From Lyngbya sp. CCAP 1446/10 (GTDB lineage: Bacteria; Cyanobacteriota; Cyanobacteriia; Cyanobacteriales; Microcoleaceae), in the NCBI RefSeq assembly GCF_026130175.1, contig NZ_JAIGNI010000004.1, positions 1 through 64,000 of the forward strand: a stretch of DNA of 64,000 nt, given 5' to 3'. Within the stretch, counting starts at the first letter, position 1, and the number at the start of each line of letters is the position of its first letter. The position numbers were made by a program, and so were the translations under genes. Under the pieces are notes generated by a model. The model did no database searches. It worked only from the letters and a program-made list of their open reading frames with translations, and was not told the DNA's origin. This document shows positions 17,630-27,800 of the stretch, one piece after another.

Positions 17630-17827
17630 CTAATCGGAAATCCTGACCCATCCGCGACGGATGGCGTGAAGTAGGCGGTTGACTGAATCTCGATCGTCTT
17701 CGGTGAGAGCGCTTTCGCAGAGTGCGCGCAGTCCGTGACTTTCGGTACGAGTCAAATTGCCTGAATGCGTGATTTGATAGAATAGTTCAGCGATCGTGCG
17801 ATCGGATTTTAAATTCAGAACTTGCAT
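17630..17827 (-). CDS. Small conserved-looking protein, paralogue 2
   Basis: 65 residues, paralogous to the protein at 16711-16911. The shared blocks are IAELFYQITHSGNLT, LTEDDRDSVNRLLHAIRRGW and a terminal Asp. The N-terminus (MQVLNLKSDRT) is different, suggesting that the conserved part starts near residue 12. No domain is recognised and no operon partner is adjacent. Likely a small cytosolic protein; function unknown. Confidence 0.75.
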   Translation of the reverse strand: MQVLNLKSDRTIAELFYQITHSGNLTRTESHGLRALCESALTEDDRDSVNRLLHAIRRGWVRISD

Positions 17828-18198
17828 GAAATTTCGTTGAACTCAACTACTCTAATATCGAGCATTTGAGAACAGAGTAGGGTGATTGCCGTCGGCTAAG
17901 CTGTGTGATCTTTCTGAGCTCGACTTGCGATCTAAGTCTGGGGTATACGTGAGTTAAATCACATAGAATGAGAGACCTCGATCGCATTTGCTGTGATTGT
18001 GGCGGTAGCCTTAAGGCTAGACGAAACCTCGAAAACTTCTGATTGCAAGACTTTGAGCGCCATTGTTGACGGCTGGAGGCGTGAAACTGTTCGTTTTCAA
18101 CTGTAGCCGAGGCATCCAGTTGCGATCGGCGAGCCACAGCCTGAGATACAATAAATTATCAATATTTCGATCCCATCTATAGGCAGGCAGGTAAAAGA
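17828..18198. other. Intergenic, 371 bases
   Basis: No supported gene. A 96-codon frame on the minus strand (17847-18137) has no ribosome binding site and no plausible composition, so I leave it out. Confidence 0.5.
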
Positions 18199-18411
18199 AT
18201 GATCGTTATTGGCTACTTTTCGGTTTCTTTAATCGTTTTTGTTGTTTGGTTCATTGTTTTTTGGAACGATACTTCCACATCCAAAAAAGACTTACTCTCT
18301 TGGGTAGCCTTACTACTCGGCCCCCTGGTTTGGCCTATTGTTCTACCCCTATCACTGTTGCAAATTACCAGCAAAAAGTCGGTTGAAAAACCTGCAAAAT
18401 CCGAACAATAA
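18199..18411 (+). CDS. Small two-helix membrane protein
   Basis: 70 residues: a first helix (about residues 2-22, VIGYFSVSLIVFVVWFIVF), a short loop with TSTSKKDLLS, a second helix (about 35-55, VALLLGPLVWPIVLPLSLL) and a lysine-rich tail. No family recognised. Upstream GGCAGGTAAAAGA is a weak ribosome binding site. Neighbours are unrelated small genes, so no role can be assigned. Confidence 0.65.
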   Translation: MIVIGYFSVSLIVFVVWFIVFWNDTSTSKKDLLSWVALLLGPLVWPIVLPLSLLQITSKKSVEKPAKSEQ

Positions 18412-18668
18412 TTCTCATAAATCGTAGTGGAAATAACTGACTCAAGTACCTTCAGTTGTTTTGTCATAATTATCCGCCGTTCATCGCTCCTCCCATCGAG
18501 TAAATAATCTTGTTTTATGACCAAAAATCGCACTTAAAAGGCAGAATAAAATAAAAATGCTGAATCTCAAAATAGTATTTTTTTGTCGATGTCAAATTCT
18601 GCTTTCTACTTTTTGAAGCCTACTTTTCTTTTGTCATTTCGTGATTTAAGGCGGCCACTCAGTCAAAA

Positions 18669-19256
18669 GTGTCAGTCAAAAGTGTCAAATCCAGATTTTC
18701 GGATAGCGATCTCAACAATTTTGCAATCCTAAATTATCTGCCACCTCCACCAAACTCAAACTTAATTGGCAATCTAACAGGTTCTGTTGCTGGGAAAAGT
18801 ATCACTTTAGACATATTTCAGCGTTCCGCTGACAACTTAATATTTTTGATTATTTCCGGCCGCTGTGGACTATTAATCGAATTTGGGAAAATCATTACTT
18901 ATTTTTGACAAAAAGCTATACTCTTTACCCTGCAAGCTTTTGACGCTAGATATTTGTAAATTGCAGCAGCTCTTAAACAGACAATTGTAGAGTTCGATTT
19001 CGCCAAAATAGCCGAACTCTTACCACAGTTAGATGCACAATTAAAGGCAGAGACTTCAAAATTAAATGGCCAACAAAAACTATTGCTAATCTCAAGCAGG
19101 ACTTGTTTTATGGGAGGCATCATGAGTTCATAAGGCGATCGATCGAATTTTGATCTGGTGCGGGATTTGTGGGAACTTCTCAAAAAAAGTGCCGTCACAG
19201 CATCCAAATTTGCTAGTTGTACAAAATGTAGGAGTGAAAATGAACGAAATGTCTGA
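18669..19256 (+). pseudogene. Decayed gene with three in-frame stops
   Basis: One reading frame runs from 18669 to 19256 with only three internal stops (about 18906, 18957 and 19134). The segments between them look like protein: LIGNLTGSVAGKSITLDIF early, EFDFAKIAELLPQLDAQLKA in the middle, and FDLVRDLWELLKKSAV near the end. This is more frame persistence than expected by chance, so I read it as a remnant. I do not recognise the parent family. A real small gene starts within its last codons at 19240. Confidence 0.4.
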
Positions 19257-19428
19257 GAAGCGAATTTATGGAATTCTTAACGCAGTGTCGCTGCTAGCGC
19301 TGACATACTATGCAGCTACTTCGATCAATTATCTTTTCCAAAGTGACGCTCACATCTACAGCTACGACAGCCAGAGCTATGCCAACGGGTCAACAGATCA
19401 CTTAGCAGCACACAGAGTGGGGAAATAG
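19240..19428 (+). CDS. Small single-helix protein
   Basis: 62 residues. The ATG at 19240 has AGGAG four bases upstream (19230-19234), which is better than the start further upstream at 19150. The sequence has one hydrophobic segment, GILNAVSLLALTYYAATSI (about residues 10-28), followed by a polar tail rich in Ser, Tyr and His. No family recognised. It could be a small membrane-associated protein. Confidence 0.6.
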   Translation: MNEMSEKRIYGILNAVSLLALTYYAATSINYLFQSDAHIYSYDSQSYANGSTDHLAAHRVGK

Positions 19429-20256
19429 TACAACTTGTCTATGAATGCCAACCAATTTTCGGGAAAATTGCTAATTGTTAATGAGCCTCTAGGAGTTAAT
19501 AATTAGCAAGAATAAATTTGCTGATAAATTATTTTTTTTATTTAAATTTTGCCATCAAACTCATATAAAAATTAATTATTTTTCTATCAAAAACATTCTC
19601 AAGAGTCTTTGGCTGCTGGTCAAAGATTTGTCTGTTTGACACTGTTTCTAGAAGCGACAGACAATTAAGACGCGCAGCAGCTTATTCTCAGTTATGTGCA
19701 GTACCACTCGATCGACTCAACCGAAATCCCACTCGATCGCACAAGCGCTGTATAGTCCGATCGCCCGCATGGATGCTGCTCCTTGCGGAAATGACCTGTT
19801 TTTGTTGAAAAACCGGAGGGTTTGGCGAAAATCCTCAGTTGAGCGCGAGGAATATCGGTGGAAAAATTTAAGGCGATGAGCCTCAAGAGTGCCTCCAGGA
19901 CAGGGTTGGAGCGGGGTTTGACTGAATGTGAGCCGCAGCGTGCCGGCGCTTGCTGTGAAATCAGGCTAAAAAAAATGATTTCTGGGGAACTATGAGAGCA
20001 ACTCAAAAGTCTGGTGATTCAGAGTCCACTAAAAAATCGCAACTTAGTTCAAGATCCATTACGGGCGATCGAACTTTCGGGCGACAGTTGCTAAGGAGTG
20101 CGGTGCAAGTTCTCAATCTTGAGAACATACTCCCATTAACAAATGGTCTATGTGTATTTCTGGCTACAGTTTAAAAAATGACTAGCCGCACTCAAGGTAC
20201 GTATGGTAGACTCACAAACGGTTAACTGGAATATTTTCGTGTTATAGGAGGGAGTG
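19429..20256. other. Intergenic, about 830 bases
   Basis: No convincing gene. Short frames on both strands (for example 19692-20006 minus and 19992-20174 plus) lack good ribosome binding sites or family signals. Gene-poor, with scattered CGATCG sites. The promoter of the small ORF at 20257 and the RTX gene should lie toward the right end. Confidence 0.5.
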
Positions 20257-20388
20257 ATGGAGTCGAGAGTCCAAGGCAGAAAACAACTGATACTTGCTGC
20301 TCAAGGAATACAAGATTCAACTCGCGGTTCCAGGCTCCCTGCTGACAAATTAAATTACATGACAGCCTATAGCAGCCGGGTCAATTAG
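20257..20388 (+). CDS. 43-residue ORF upstream of the RTX gene
   Basis: 43 codons from ATG to TAG with a strong ribosome binding site, AGGAGGGAG at 20247-20254, two bases before the ATG. The product is basic and helical-looking (QLILAAQGIQDSTRGSRLP, then DKLNYMTAYSSRV). It sits 92 bases before the RTX gene start in the same direction and may be co-transcribed or be its leader ORF. No family recognised. It is too short for the usual gene finders, so it is probably unannotated in relatives. Confidence 0.6.
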   Translation: MESRVQGRKQLILAAQGIQDSTRGSRLPADKLNYMTAYSSRVN

Positions 20389-20480
20389 GGTCTCAACCGA
20401 TGTCCGGTTCGATTTATTGAATCCCTTTGGAGGGAAAAGTGTATTGTAGAAAAGTGATTAATCTTTTAGGAGGAGTGTAA

Positions 20481-21332
20481 ATGACACAGGTTACTAATCC
20501 AACACAACCAGCAGTTTCTCTGCCTGGAGCTAGCGGTTCAAGCGTTGTCGGTACCGGAGGCGCAAACAGATTAAGTGCAGGCAATCTAAACGATATCATC
20601 CTGACTTTTGGGGGCGATGATGTCATTGCTGGTAACGCTGGAGACGACATCATTTTTTCCGGTGGTGGCAATGACAGTATCGGCGGCGGCCCAGGCAACG
20701 ATGCCCTCGTTTCAGGCGCAGGCAACGATGTCGTTTCTGGCGGTGACGGCGATGACAGAATCTTTGGCGGTAAAGGCAATGATCTGCTCGACGGCGGTGC
20801 TGGGAATGACTTGGTTTCTGGAGACCAAGGCAACGACACCGTACTCGGTGGCTCTGGCAACGATACAGTCTTTGGTGGCCAGGGCAACGATGTTGTCGGC
20901 GGCGGCGACGGCGACGACCTGCTGTACGGCGGTAAAGGCAACGATACTGTCGATGGCGGCGCTGGCAATGACTTGGTTTCTGGCGACAGAGGCAGCGATG
21001 TCCTGACTGGCGGTGCCGGCAACGATACGTTCTACTTCAGTGGTTTTGGCGGCGATTTCGGCGTAGACACGATCACTGACTTTACGCCTGCCGAAGATAA
21101 GATCAAATTGAAGTCCGGCGGTGTGTTGAGTGGTTTGGGTACCACCTTCGAGGCCACCGAGTTTGTCGTAGTTTCTAATTTCACCGGATCTACCAGCGGA
21201 ATAAACACCAACAAGTTGGTCTACGACCCAACAAACGGTGTGTTGTACTTCAACGGTACCGGCGGAGTGCTAACTGTTGCTCAACTGACACCTGGGCTGA
21301 CGATTACCTCGAACAACTTCGAGTTGTTCTAA
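20481..21332 (+). CDS. RTX (hemolysin-type) calcium-binding repeat protein
   Basis: 283 residues. The ribosome binding site AGGAGGAG is ideal. About residues 25-185 are GGxGxDxxx nonapeptide repeats (for example GGAGNDLVSGDQGNDTVLG) that bind Ca2+ and form a parallel beta-roll. The C-terminal part (YFSGFGGDFGVDTITDFTP, then DKIKLKSGG) is the usual RTX cap, needed for type I secretion. There is no signal peptide, which fits secretion through an ABC exporter. In gliding filamentous cyanobacteria such proteins form surface layers (oscillin is the known example), though this one is much shorter. A 13-bp hairpin follows at 21406-21446. The large TPR-glycosyltransferase genes lie downstream. Confidence 0.93.
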   Translation: MTQVTNPTQPAVSLPGASGSSVVGTGGANRLSAGNLNDIILTFGGDDVIAGNAGDDIIFSGGGNDSIGGGPGNDALVSGAGNDVVSGGDGDDRIFGGKGNDLLDGGAGNDLVSGDQGNDTVLGGSGNDTVFGGQGNDVVGGGDGDDLLYGGKGNDTVDGGAGNDLVSGDRGSDVLTGGAGNDTFYFSGFGGDFGVDTITDFTPAEDKIKLKSGGVLSGLGTTFEATEFVVVSNFTGSTSGINTNKLVYDPTNGVLYFNGTGGVLTVAQLTPGLTITSNNFELF

Positions 21333-21405
21333 AACAACTGGCCGTTGTGGGGCGGCACCGGATTTTATCCGGGGCTGTTCTCACAAAAGCCGATAGTTTT
21401 AAAGG

Positions 21406-21446
21406 ATTTCAACCTCACTCTGCTACCAGCGGGGTGAGGTTGAAAT
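21406..21446 (+). terminator. Perfect 13-bp hairpin after the RTX gene
   Basis: ATTTCAACCTCAC at 21406-21418 pairs perfectly with GTGAGGTTGAAAT at 21434-21446 across a 15-base loop. No long T-run follows, so factor-independent termination is only possible, not shown. Confidence 0.5.
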
Positions 21447-21530
21447 ATTCAATGGCTCAAGTAAAGCAGGGGCATTTAAAAAAAATCGATCGACATTTAT
21501 TGCTCAAATTAATCGATCGCCCGATCGGAC

Positions 21531-21835
21531 AAAATATAAATCAATACCCTTGGGTTCGAGCCAGATCCCCCCTAGCCCCCCTTAAGAAGGGGGGGACAAG
21601 AAGTTCATCAAAGTCCCCCTTTTTAAAGGGATTTGGGGGGATCTCCGGGTAATAAAAATCGATCGCCCGATCGCCTAAAATATAAATCAATACCCTTGGG
21701 TTCGAGCCAGATCCCCCCTAGCCTCTTTAACAAGGGGGAGACAAGAACTTCATCAAAGTTCGCCTTTTTAAGGGGGATGCGAGGGGATCTCCGGGTAATA
21801 AAAATTGTGATCCCGATCGCCTAAAATATAAATAG
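21531..21835. repeat. 146-base tandem repeat, two copies plus a partial third
   Basis: The word AAAATATAAAT recurs at 21531, 21677 and 21823, exactly 146 bases apart. Each full unit contains CCCTTGGGTTCGAGCCAGAT, a C-rich/G-rich inverted repeat (CCCCCCTAG...GGGGGGATCTCCGGG in the first copy) and GATCGCCCGATCG. The second copy has diverged in the G-rich arm. This C/G palindrome is a recurrent type in cyanobacterial intergenic DNA. Confidence 0.9.
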
Positions 21836-21915
21836 TCTGAAAATATCAAAGTTTTAAAATCAGAAGTTATAAGTTTCCCTGAAGCGGTAAAGCAACCGCA
21901 ACTGCACCGCAAGCA

Positions 21916-24783
21916 ATGACCACTCAAGAATACATCCGGCAAGCCCAAGTTTATTTGAAGCAGGGAAAGTTAACTGAGGCGATCGATTTTTGTAAAAGGG
22001 CGATCGAACTACAGCCATTTTCTGCGCTAGCTTACACTACTTTAGGCGAAATCCTCGAAGCGAGCGGCGATCCGACGGCGGCAAGAGACGCTTTTGTCCA
22101 AGCTTTGGAGATTTCGCCCAAGTTTGTGCTGGCTCATGCTTATTTGGGTCAACTTTACAGCGAGTATTGCTGGCTGGATGAGGCGGCTTTTCACTACGGG
22201 AAAGCTCTGGATTTGAAGCCAGACTGGCCGGAAGTTCATTATAATTTGGGAAATATTTTTCACCAGCAGGGTAATTTGTTGGGGGCGATCGACTGTTACC
22301 GAAAGGCGATCGCCCAAAAACCAGATTATCTGCTTGCTGTATTCAATCTGGCTGTGGTTTTAAATGAAAATAATCAGCTAGAAGCGGCAATTGATAGCTA
22401 CCGTCAGGCGATCGCTCTCCAGCCCGATTATGTGGAAGCTTACAGCAATTTGGGTGTGATTTTGCTGAAGGAAGATCGCCCTGCTGAGGCGATCGAGATT
22501 TACCAGCGGGCGATCGAGATTAAGCCGGATTGGGCGACACCGCACAATAATTTGGGCCAGGTGTTCCACGAGAAAAGTCCCGATCGGGCGATCGCATCTT
22601 ACCGTCGCGCGATCGAGTTGGAGCCGGAGATGGTTTTGGCTCACTACAATCTGGGGAAAGCTTGGCAAATGCAGGGGGAACATTTGGCGGCGGTTGCTTG
22701 TTTCGATCGGGTAGTCGAGCTGAATCCCCAACATATTTCGGGTTATACAGACGCTGGCTTTTCTTTGATGGTTTTGGGCAAAATTGCCGAAGCCATGCCT
22801 TATTTTAAGCAGGCGATAGCTCAGAAGCCCGATTTTGTTGAGGCTTACTGCGCTTTGCAAGAAAGGTGGCAAATTGGTAATTTAGAGGATGATGAATTGT
22901 CAAGGGCGATCGCTGCGTGCGATCGATTTTTGCAAGCATTAACTGGAAAGAAGAAGGAAGAAGGAAGTTCGGCAACGGATTGTGTAACGGATTGTGTAAC
23001 GGATGTAACGGATGTAACGGATGTAAAGGATAGAGGGAAGAAGGAAGAAAAAGAAACTATTCCCAATGCCCAATGCCCAATGCCCAATGCCCAATGCCCA
23101 ATGCCCGATGCCCCATTACCAATTGCTGAAATTTGCGATAATTTAGCAGAAATTTACCTGCATTTGGGGAATGCTTTAACAGAGTACGGCGGATATGAAT
23201 CAGCCGCTGCTTATTATCAAAAAGCTTTGCAAATTCAGCCGAAAAATACAGAGATTTACTGGCGGCTGGGAAATTGCTTAGCCCAGCAGCAGCGCTTGGG
23301 TGCGGCAATTGCCGTTTATCGCATGGCTTTGAAAATTCAACCTGCTTTACCCCAGGTTTATTTTGAGTTAGCAAAACTGCTCGAAAAACAGGGACATTGG
23401 GAACGGGCGATCGAGTATTATCAACAAGTTTTAGAGTTGCAATTGCTAGGGTATGGGGAGCCGAAACAGTGGAAAAACTCGAATTTTATATCACCAGATA
23501 GCAATTCTCTAGAACGTCCTCACGGGATTTATTTATCGAGTTGGGATTGGCTAGTTAATGCTAAATTGGATGCGGGCAATTATGTGGAAATAGTTTGGCA
23601 ACACGCACCAAAAGCCTGTGCCGAAAATATTCCAAATTCCCAATTTTCTATAACCAATTCGCAGGCAAATTCCGAGTGTGGTGGGCTAACTTGCGGGCTG
23701 TGTTTGCACAGAATTTCTAAGTGGTTCGATCCGGTGCATTTGGGTTGGGGAGTTTGCCGTTTATCTAACTCGCAACCGATACCTGTGGATGCCCCGAAAA
23801 CTTTTGTGGCACAGATTCCCGACGGGCGAGTTTGGATTGTGCCGCAGCAAAATTATTGGCTAATTTGTAAGGCGATTGCTGTAATTACTCCTGATAATTA
23901 TTTGTTGGCTGATGTGTCGAGAGATTATCCTGGTTTGTTGCCGGGATGCGAGAAACATGATGTTAGAAAACACAGCGTTTTTAATTTAGAATCTTTTCCA
24001 CCTTTGAAGCAGATTGACGGTAGCGTGGCGGTGCTTTCTGGTTTGTCGGGAAATGTCTATTTTCACTGGATGGTGGACGTTTTGCCGAGGATAGAATTGC
24101 TGCGGCGCAGCGGTAGGGATTTGGCGGAAATTGATTGGTTTTTGGTGAATAGTTGTCAGCACGAATTTCAGCGGGAAAGTCTCAGGATTCTGGGGATTCC
24201 CGATGAAAAGGTTTTGGAGAGCGATCGCATTCCTCACATTCAAGCAACAGAGTTAATTGTACCTTCTTTTGCGGGATATTTGGGCTGGCCACCCGGATGG
24301 GCGATCGATTTTTTGAGGCGAGAGTTTCTCAAGGGAATTATACCTCAAGCTCGTTATCCAAAACGCATTTATATCAGCCGCAGCAAAGCGAGATATCGAA
24401 GAGTTTTGAACGAGGAAGATGTGGTTGAGGTTTTGGCAGAATCTGGGTTTGTTTCTATTTTGCCTGAGTCGATGTCATTGACTGAGCAAATTGCTCATTT
24501 TTATCACGCTCAGGTGATAGTTGCTGCTCACGGTAGCGGTTTGACAAATACGATTTTTTGTAAATCTGGAACTAAAGTAATTGAGTTGATGTCGCCTCAC
24601 TATATCAGCCATTATTACTGGGGAAGTAGTCAATATTTGCAGTTGGAACATTACTTTTTGGCTGGCGAGGCTTTTGAATGCTATCCTATTAGACAGTTGA
24701 TGTATCAGAATTCGCTAACTGAGGACATTTTGGTGAACTTGAGTTCGCTGAAAAAGATGGTTGAAGTGGTGGGTTTGGGTTAG
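21916..24783 (+). CDS. TPR protein with C-terminal GT61 glycosyltransferase domain
   Basis: 955 residues. Residues about 1-315 are TPR units (AIDFCKRAIELQP, then AIDCYRKAIAQKPDYL and similar), residues 345-400 are a repeat-derived insert (see 22947-23114), more TPRs follow to about 510, and about 570-950 match the GT61 (DUF563) transferases: QIDGSVAVLSG, NVYFHWMVDVLPR, RIYISRSKARYRRVLNEED and VVAAHGSGLTNTIF. GT61 enzymes transfer sugars from nucleotide donors in glycan or glycoprotein synthesis; TPRs would give protein contacts. The short gap (24 bases) to the next TPR-GT61 gene points to co-transcription. The insert is unlike the rest of the protein in composition. The start ATG at 21916 lacks a strong ribosome binding site. 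Confidence 0.9.
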   Translation: MTTQEYIRQAQVYLKQGKLTEAIDFCKRAIELQPFSALAYTTLGEILEASGDPTAARDAFVQALEISPKFVLAHAYLGQLYSEYCWLDEAAFHYGKALDLKPDWPEVHYNLGNIFHQQGNLLGAIDCYRKAIAQKPDYLLAVFNLAVVLNENNQLEAAIDSYRQAIALQPDYVEAYSNLGVILLKEDRPAEAIEIYQRAIEIKPDWATPHNNLGQVFHEKSPDRAIASYRRAIELEPEMVLAHYNLGKAWQMQGEHLAAVACFDRVVELNPQHISGYTDAGFSLMVLGKIAEAMPYFKQAIAQKPDFVEAYCALQERWQIGNLEDDELSRAIAACDRFLQALTGKKKEEGSSATDCVTDCVTDVTDVTDVKDRGKKEEKETIPNAQCPMPNAQCPMPDAPLPIAEICDNLAEIYLHLGNALTEYGGYESAAAYYQKALQIQPKNTEIYWRLGNCLAQQQRLGAAIAVYRMALKIQPALPQVYFELAKLLEKQGHWERAIEYYQQVLELQLLGYGEPKQWKNSNFISPDSNSLERPHGIYLSSWDWLVNAKLDAGNYVEIVWQHAPKACAENIPNSQFSITNSQANSECGGLTCGLCLHRISKWFDPVHLGWGVCRLSNSQPIPVDAPKTFVAQIPDGRVWIVPQQNYWLICKAIAVITPDNYLLADVSRDYPGLLPGCEKHDVRKHSVFNLESFPPLKQIDGSVAVLSGLSGNVYFHWMVDVLPRIELLRRSGRDLAEIDWFLVNSCQHEFQRESLRILGIPDEKVLESDRIPHIQATELIVPSFAGYLGWPPGWAIDFLRREFLKGIIPQARYPKRIYISRSKARYRRVLNEEDVVEVLAESGFVSILPESMSLTEQIAHFYHAQVIVAAHGSGLTNTIFCKSGTKVIELMSPHYISHYYWGSSQYLQLEHYFLAGEAFECYPIRQLMYQNSLTEDILVNLSSLKKMVEVVGLG
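22947..23114. repeat. Heptamer/nonamer repeat cassette in frame inside a gene
   Basis: Inside the TPR-GT61 gene: a GAAGGAA run, then GTAACGGAT units (about 22973-23030), a second GAAGGAA run, then AATGCCC heptamers (about 23066-23105). These are the same units that fill intergenic spaces elsewhere (1764, 40725, 62940). Because the whole cassette is open in the gene's frame, it encodes a low-complexity linker (TDVTDVTD, NAQCPMPNAQCPMP) between two TPR blocks. Confidence 0.9.
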
Positions 24784-24807
24784 CTGGCGTCTGGAGTAAG
24801 TTTATTT

Positions 24808-27800
24808 ATGCCCTCGATTGAGAAGATGGAAAAAGCAGCGGTTGATTTGAATCGGCAAGCAGAAGTTTATTTAGCTGAAGGAAGGTTGAATGAGGCAGTT
24901 GCTGCTTGCGAGTCAGCGCTGAAAATTGAACCGAATTTGGTGGCAGCTTGCCAGACACTGGGAAAGGTAATGCAGGTTCGAGGTGAAATAGAGCAGGCTA
25001 AATATTGGTATGAAGCGGCGTTGGATCGCAATCCGAATTTGCCGGAAGTTTATGCTAATCTCGGCAGTTTGTATTCTCAAGGAAAACAGTGGGAAAAGGC
25101 GATCGCCAGTTGTGAAAAAGCGATCGCCCTTGCACCGAGTTTTGCTGGTGCTTATCGGCTGTTGGCGAAAATCTGGATGCAATTGGAAAAGCGAGAAGAA
25201 GCCGCAGAATCTTGGTATCAAGCTTTCAAGATCGAGCCGAATTGGGCAACGGCTGAGGAAAACGTCACTCTGGGAAATAGTTTAGTTGAATTGGGAAAGT
25301 TCGATCGCGCTACTGAGTGTTATTTGCGGGCAATTGGGTTAAACCCGAACCTGGCCATAGCTTATCACAATTTGGGGGAAATGCTGGTCAGGGAGAAACG
25401 GTGGGATGAGGCGATCGCCAATTACCGACAAGCCATTGCCATCAATCCAGAGTCTTTTGAATCTTACCACAGTTTGGGTCAAACTTGGGCGGAGCGAGGA
25501 GAAGGCGATCGGGCGATCGCCTGTTACCGCAAAAGCGTCGAAATCAATCCCAATTACGCCCGTGCTTACCTTAGTTTGGGCAATGTTTTTGTGCAGAAAC
25601 GCGAGTTTGATGTGGCAATTCAATGTTACCGTCAGACTCTGGCAATTAATGATAATTCCTCTTGGGCACACAATTTTTTAGGGGAAGCTTTGGCTCAAAA
25701 ACAACTGTGGCAAGAAGCTATTAGTTGTTACCGCAAAGCCATTGCAATTAATCCAGATATTTCTTGGTTTTATTGCAATTTGGGCATTGCCTTAACCTGC
25801 GAAAAATCCTGGGATGAAGCTGTTAGCGCTTACCTCCACGCGATTCAGCTTGAGCCGAATTTGATGGGAATTAATCAGAGGTTGGGATATGTTTTGCGGC
25901 AGCGCAGCGCCGCGGATTTAGATAGCACAATCGCAGTTTATTGTCAAGGTATTGAGCTACTTGCCAGCGGGAAGAATTACCACAAATTGCTGGGAATTGA
26001 GTTAAATGGAGCGGAGTTTTATATAAATTTAGGTAATAGTTTAGCGAAACAGAAGCAGCTTGAAGGTGCGATCGTATTTTATAGCATGGCTGTGCAGATT
26101 GAACCAACTGCTGCGGAAATTGTCGCCCAACTTAAGGAAGTGCGGGGGAAACAACAGGAGTTGTACGCACAAATTGCCACTTACCGCCGCCAAATTGAAA
26201 TTTCTCCGAAAAATTCTCAGCCTTACAACGATTTAGGAAATATTTTACCGCAATTAGGCGAATTGGAAGAAGCAATTATTTGTCACCAAAAAGCGAGCGA
26301 ATTGAGAGGTTGGCTTGAATGTGAGGCAAAAAATTATCAATTTACCCAAGATTGGTTTACCCACAATATTCCTATTTGGAAACGGCATTTGCAGCAGTTG
26401 GCGGGAATTGCAGATTTTAAAGTTGTGGAAATCGGCAGTTTTCAGGGAATGTCTGCTTGCTGGCTGTTGGATAATATTTTAACTCATCCGACGGCAAAAA
26501 TTACTTGTATTGATTTGTGTTTTCAACAAACTTTTAAGGGTAATATTGCTAAAACGGGAGTAGCCGACAAGGTAATTGAATTGGAAGGTTATTCTCAGGA
26601 ATTATTAGTGAATTTGGATTCAGAATATTACGATGTTGCTTACGTTGATGGCTGTCACAAACCCACCAGCGCTTTGCAAGATGCGATTTTATCTTGGAGG
26701 TTGGTGAAAGTTGGCGGATTGATGATTTTTGACGATTATGAGTTTACGTTTCCCGACAGCCCGGAGCAAGATACTAAAATCGGGATAAATATGTTTTTGG
26801 AGATGTTTGGAAGTCAGCTAGAAGTAGTGCATAAAGGCTATCAACTGATTGTCAAAAAAACTGATAATAAAAAATTGGGCGAAGAGCAAGCACTTTTGTC
26901 TCAAGGTTGGGAAAAGTTGGGGGATATTGCGGCAGATACGGGTTATTTGGATGAGGCGATCGCCCGCTATCAAACAGCTATTAAAATTAAGTCTGGCAAA
27001 TATTTAATTTACCACAAGTTGGGTAAAGTTTTGCAAGCAAAAGAGATGTGGAAAGAAGCTGTGTCCGCTTACGAAAGGGCGATCGCACTCAACCCTAATT
27101 TTAGTTGGGCCTACCACTTTTTCGGGGAAATTTTACAAAAAACTGAAAAATACGAGGAAGCCGCTGCTGCTTACCGCAAAGCGATTGAGTTAAATCCCGA
27201 TTTTTGTTGGAGTTACAATAATTTAGGCGATGCGTTGATGGAGCTTTCTGAGTGGGAGCACGCGGCGGCTGCTTACCGCAAGTTGATTGAATTAGAACCC
27301 GATTTTTGTTGGTCTTACGATAGATTAGGTAAGGCTTTGGTTGCACTGGAAAATTTGCAAGCCGCTGCGGATGCTTACCGCAAAGCTATTAAATTAAATC
27401 CCGATGATTGTTGGTTGTACAATAGTTTGGGAGAACTTCTGGAAAAACAAGAAAATTGGTCGGAAGCGGCGGTGGCTTTTGGCTGTGCTGTTGAGCTAGA
27501 ACCCGATGAGAGTTGGCTGCACAAAAAGCTGGGCGATGCGCTGCGGAATCAAGGGGAATTGGAAAGGGCGATCGCAATTTATGAAAAAGGCATCAATCTC
27601 GATCCAAAATCCTATTGGTGTTACGAAGGATTGGGCTTGACTTTCATGGCAAAACAGCAGTGGGAATCTGCAATATCTAATTTGGTTCAAGCACTGCAAA
27701 TTAAACCAGATTTATTTGGACTTTACTATCATATAGCTGATGCTTTGGAACAAAAAGGAGAAGTAGATGAAGCCGATATCATAAAATTTGGCTATAAAAT

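Noticed and set aside
17847-18137. 96-codon minus-strand frame
   Set aside because: No ribosome binding site, odd composition, no family signal; overlaps a gap next to small genes.
19692-20006. 104-codon minus-strand frame
   Set aside because: Composition unlike a protein gene of this genome and no upstream signal.
19992-20174. 60-codon plus-strand frame
   Set aside because: Weak GGGGAACT in front only; low-complexity, Ser/Thr-rich product without family.
21545-21575. tRNA-like TTCGAGCC motif
   Set aside because: It is part of the 146-bp repeat and lacks the rest of a tRNA fold.
21531-21835. CRISPR array
   Set aside because: Only two to three units with 146-bp period and no short spacers; a tandem repeat.
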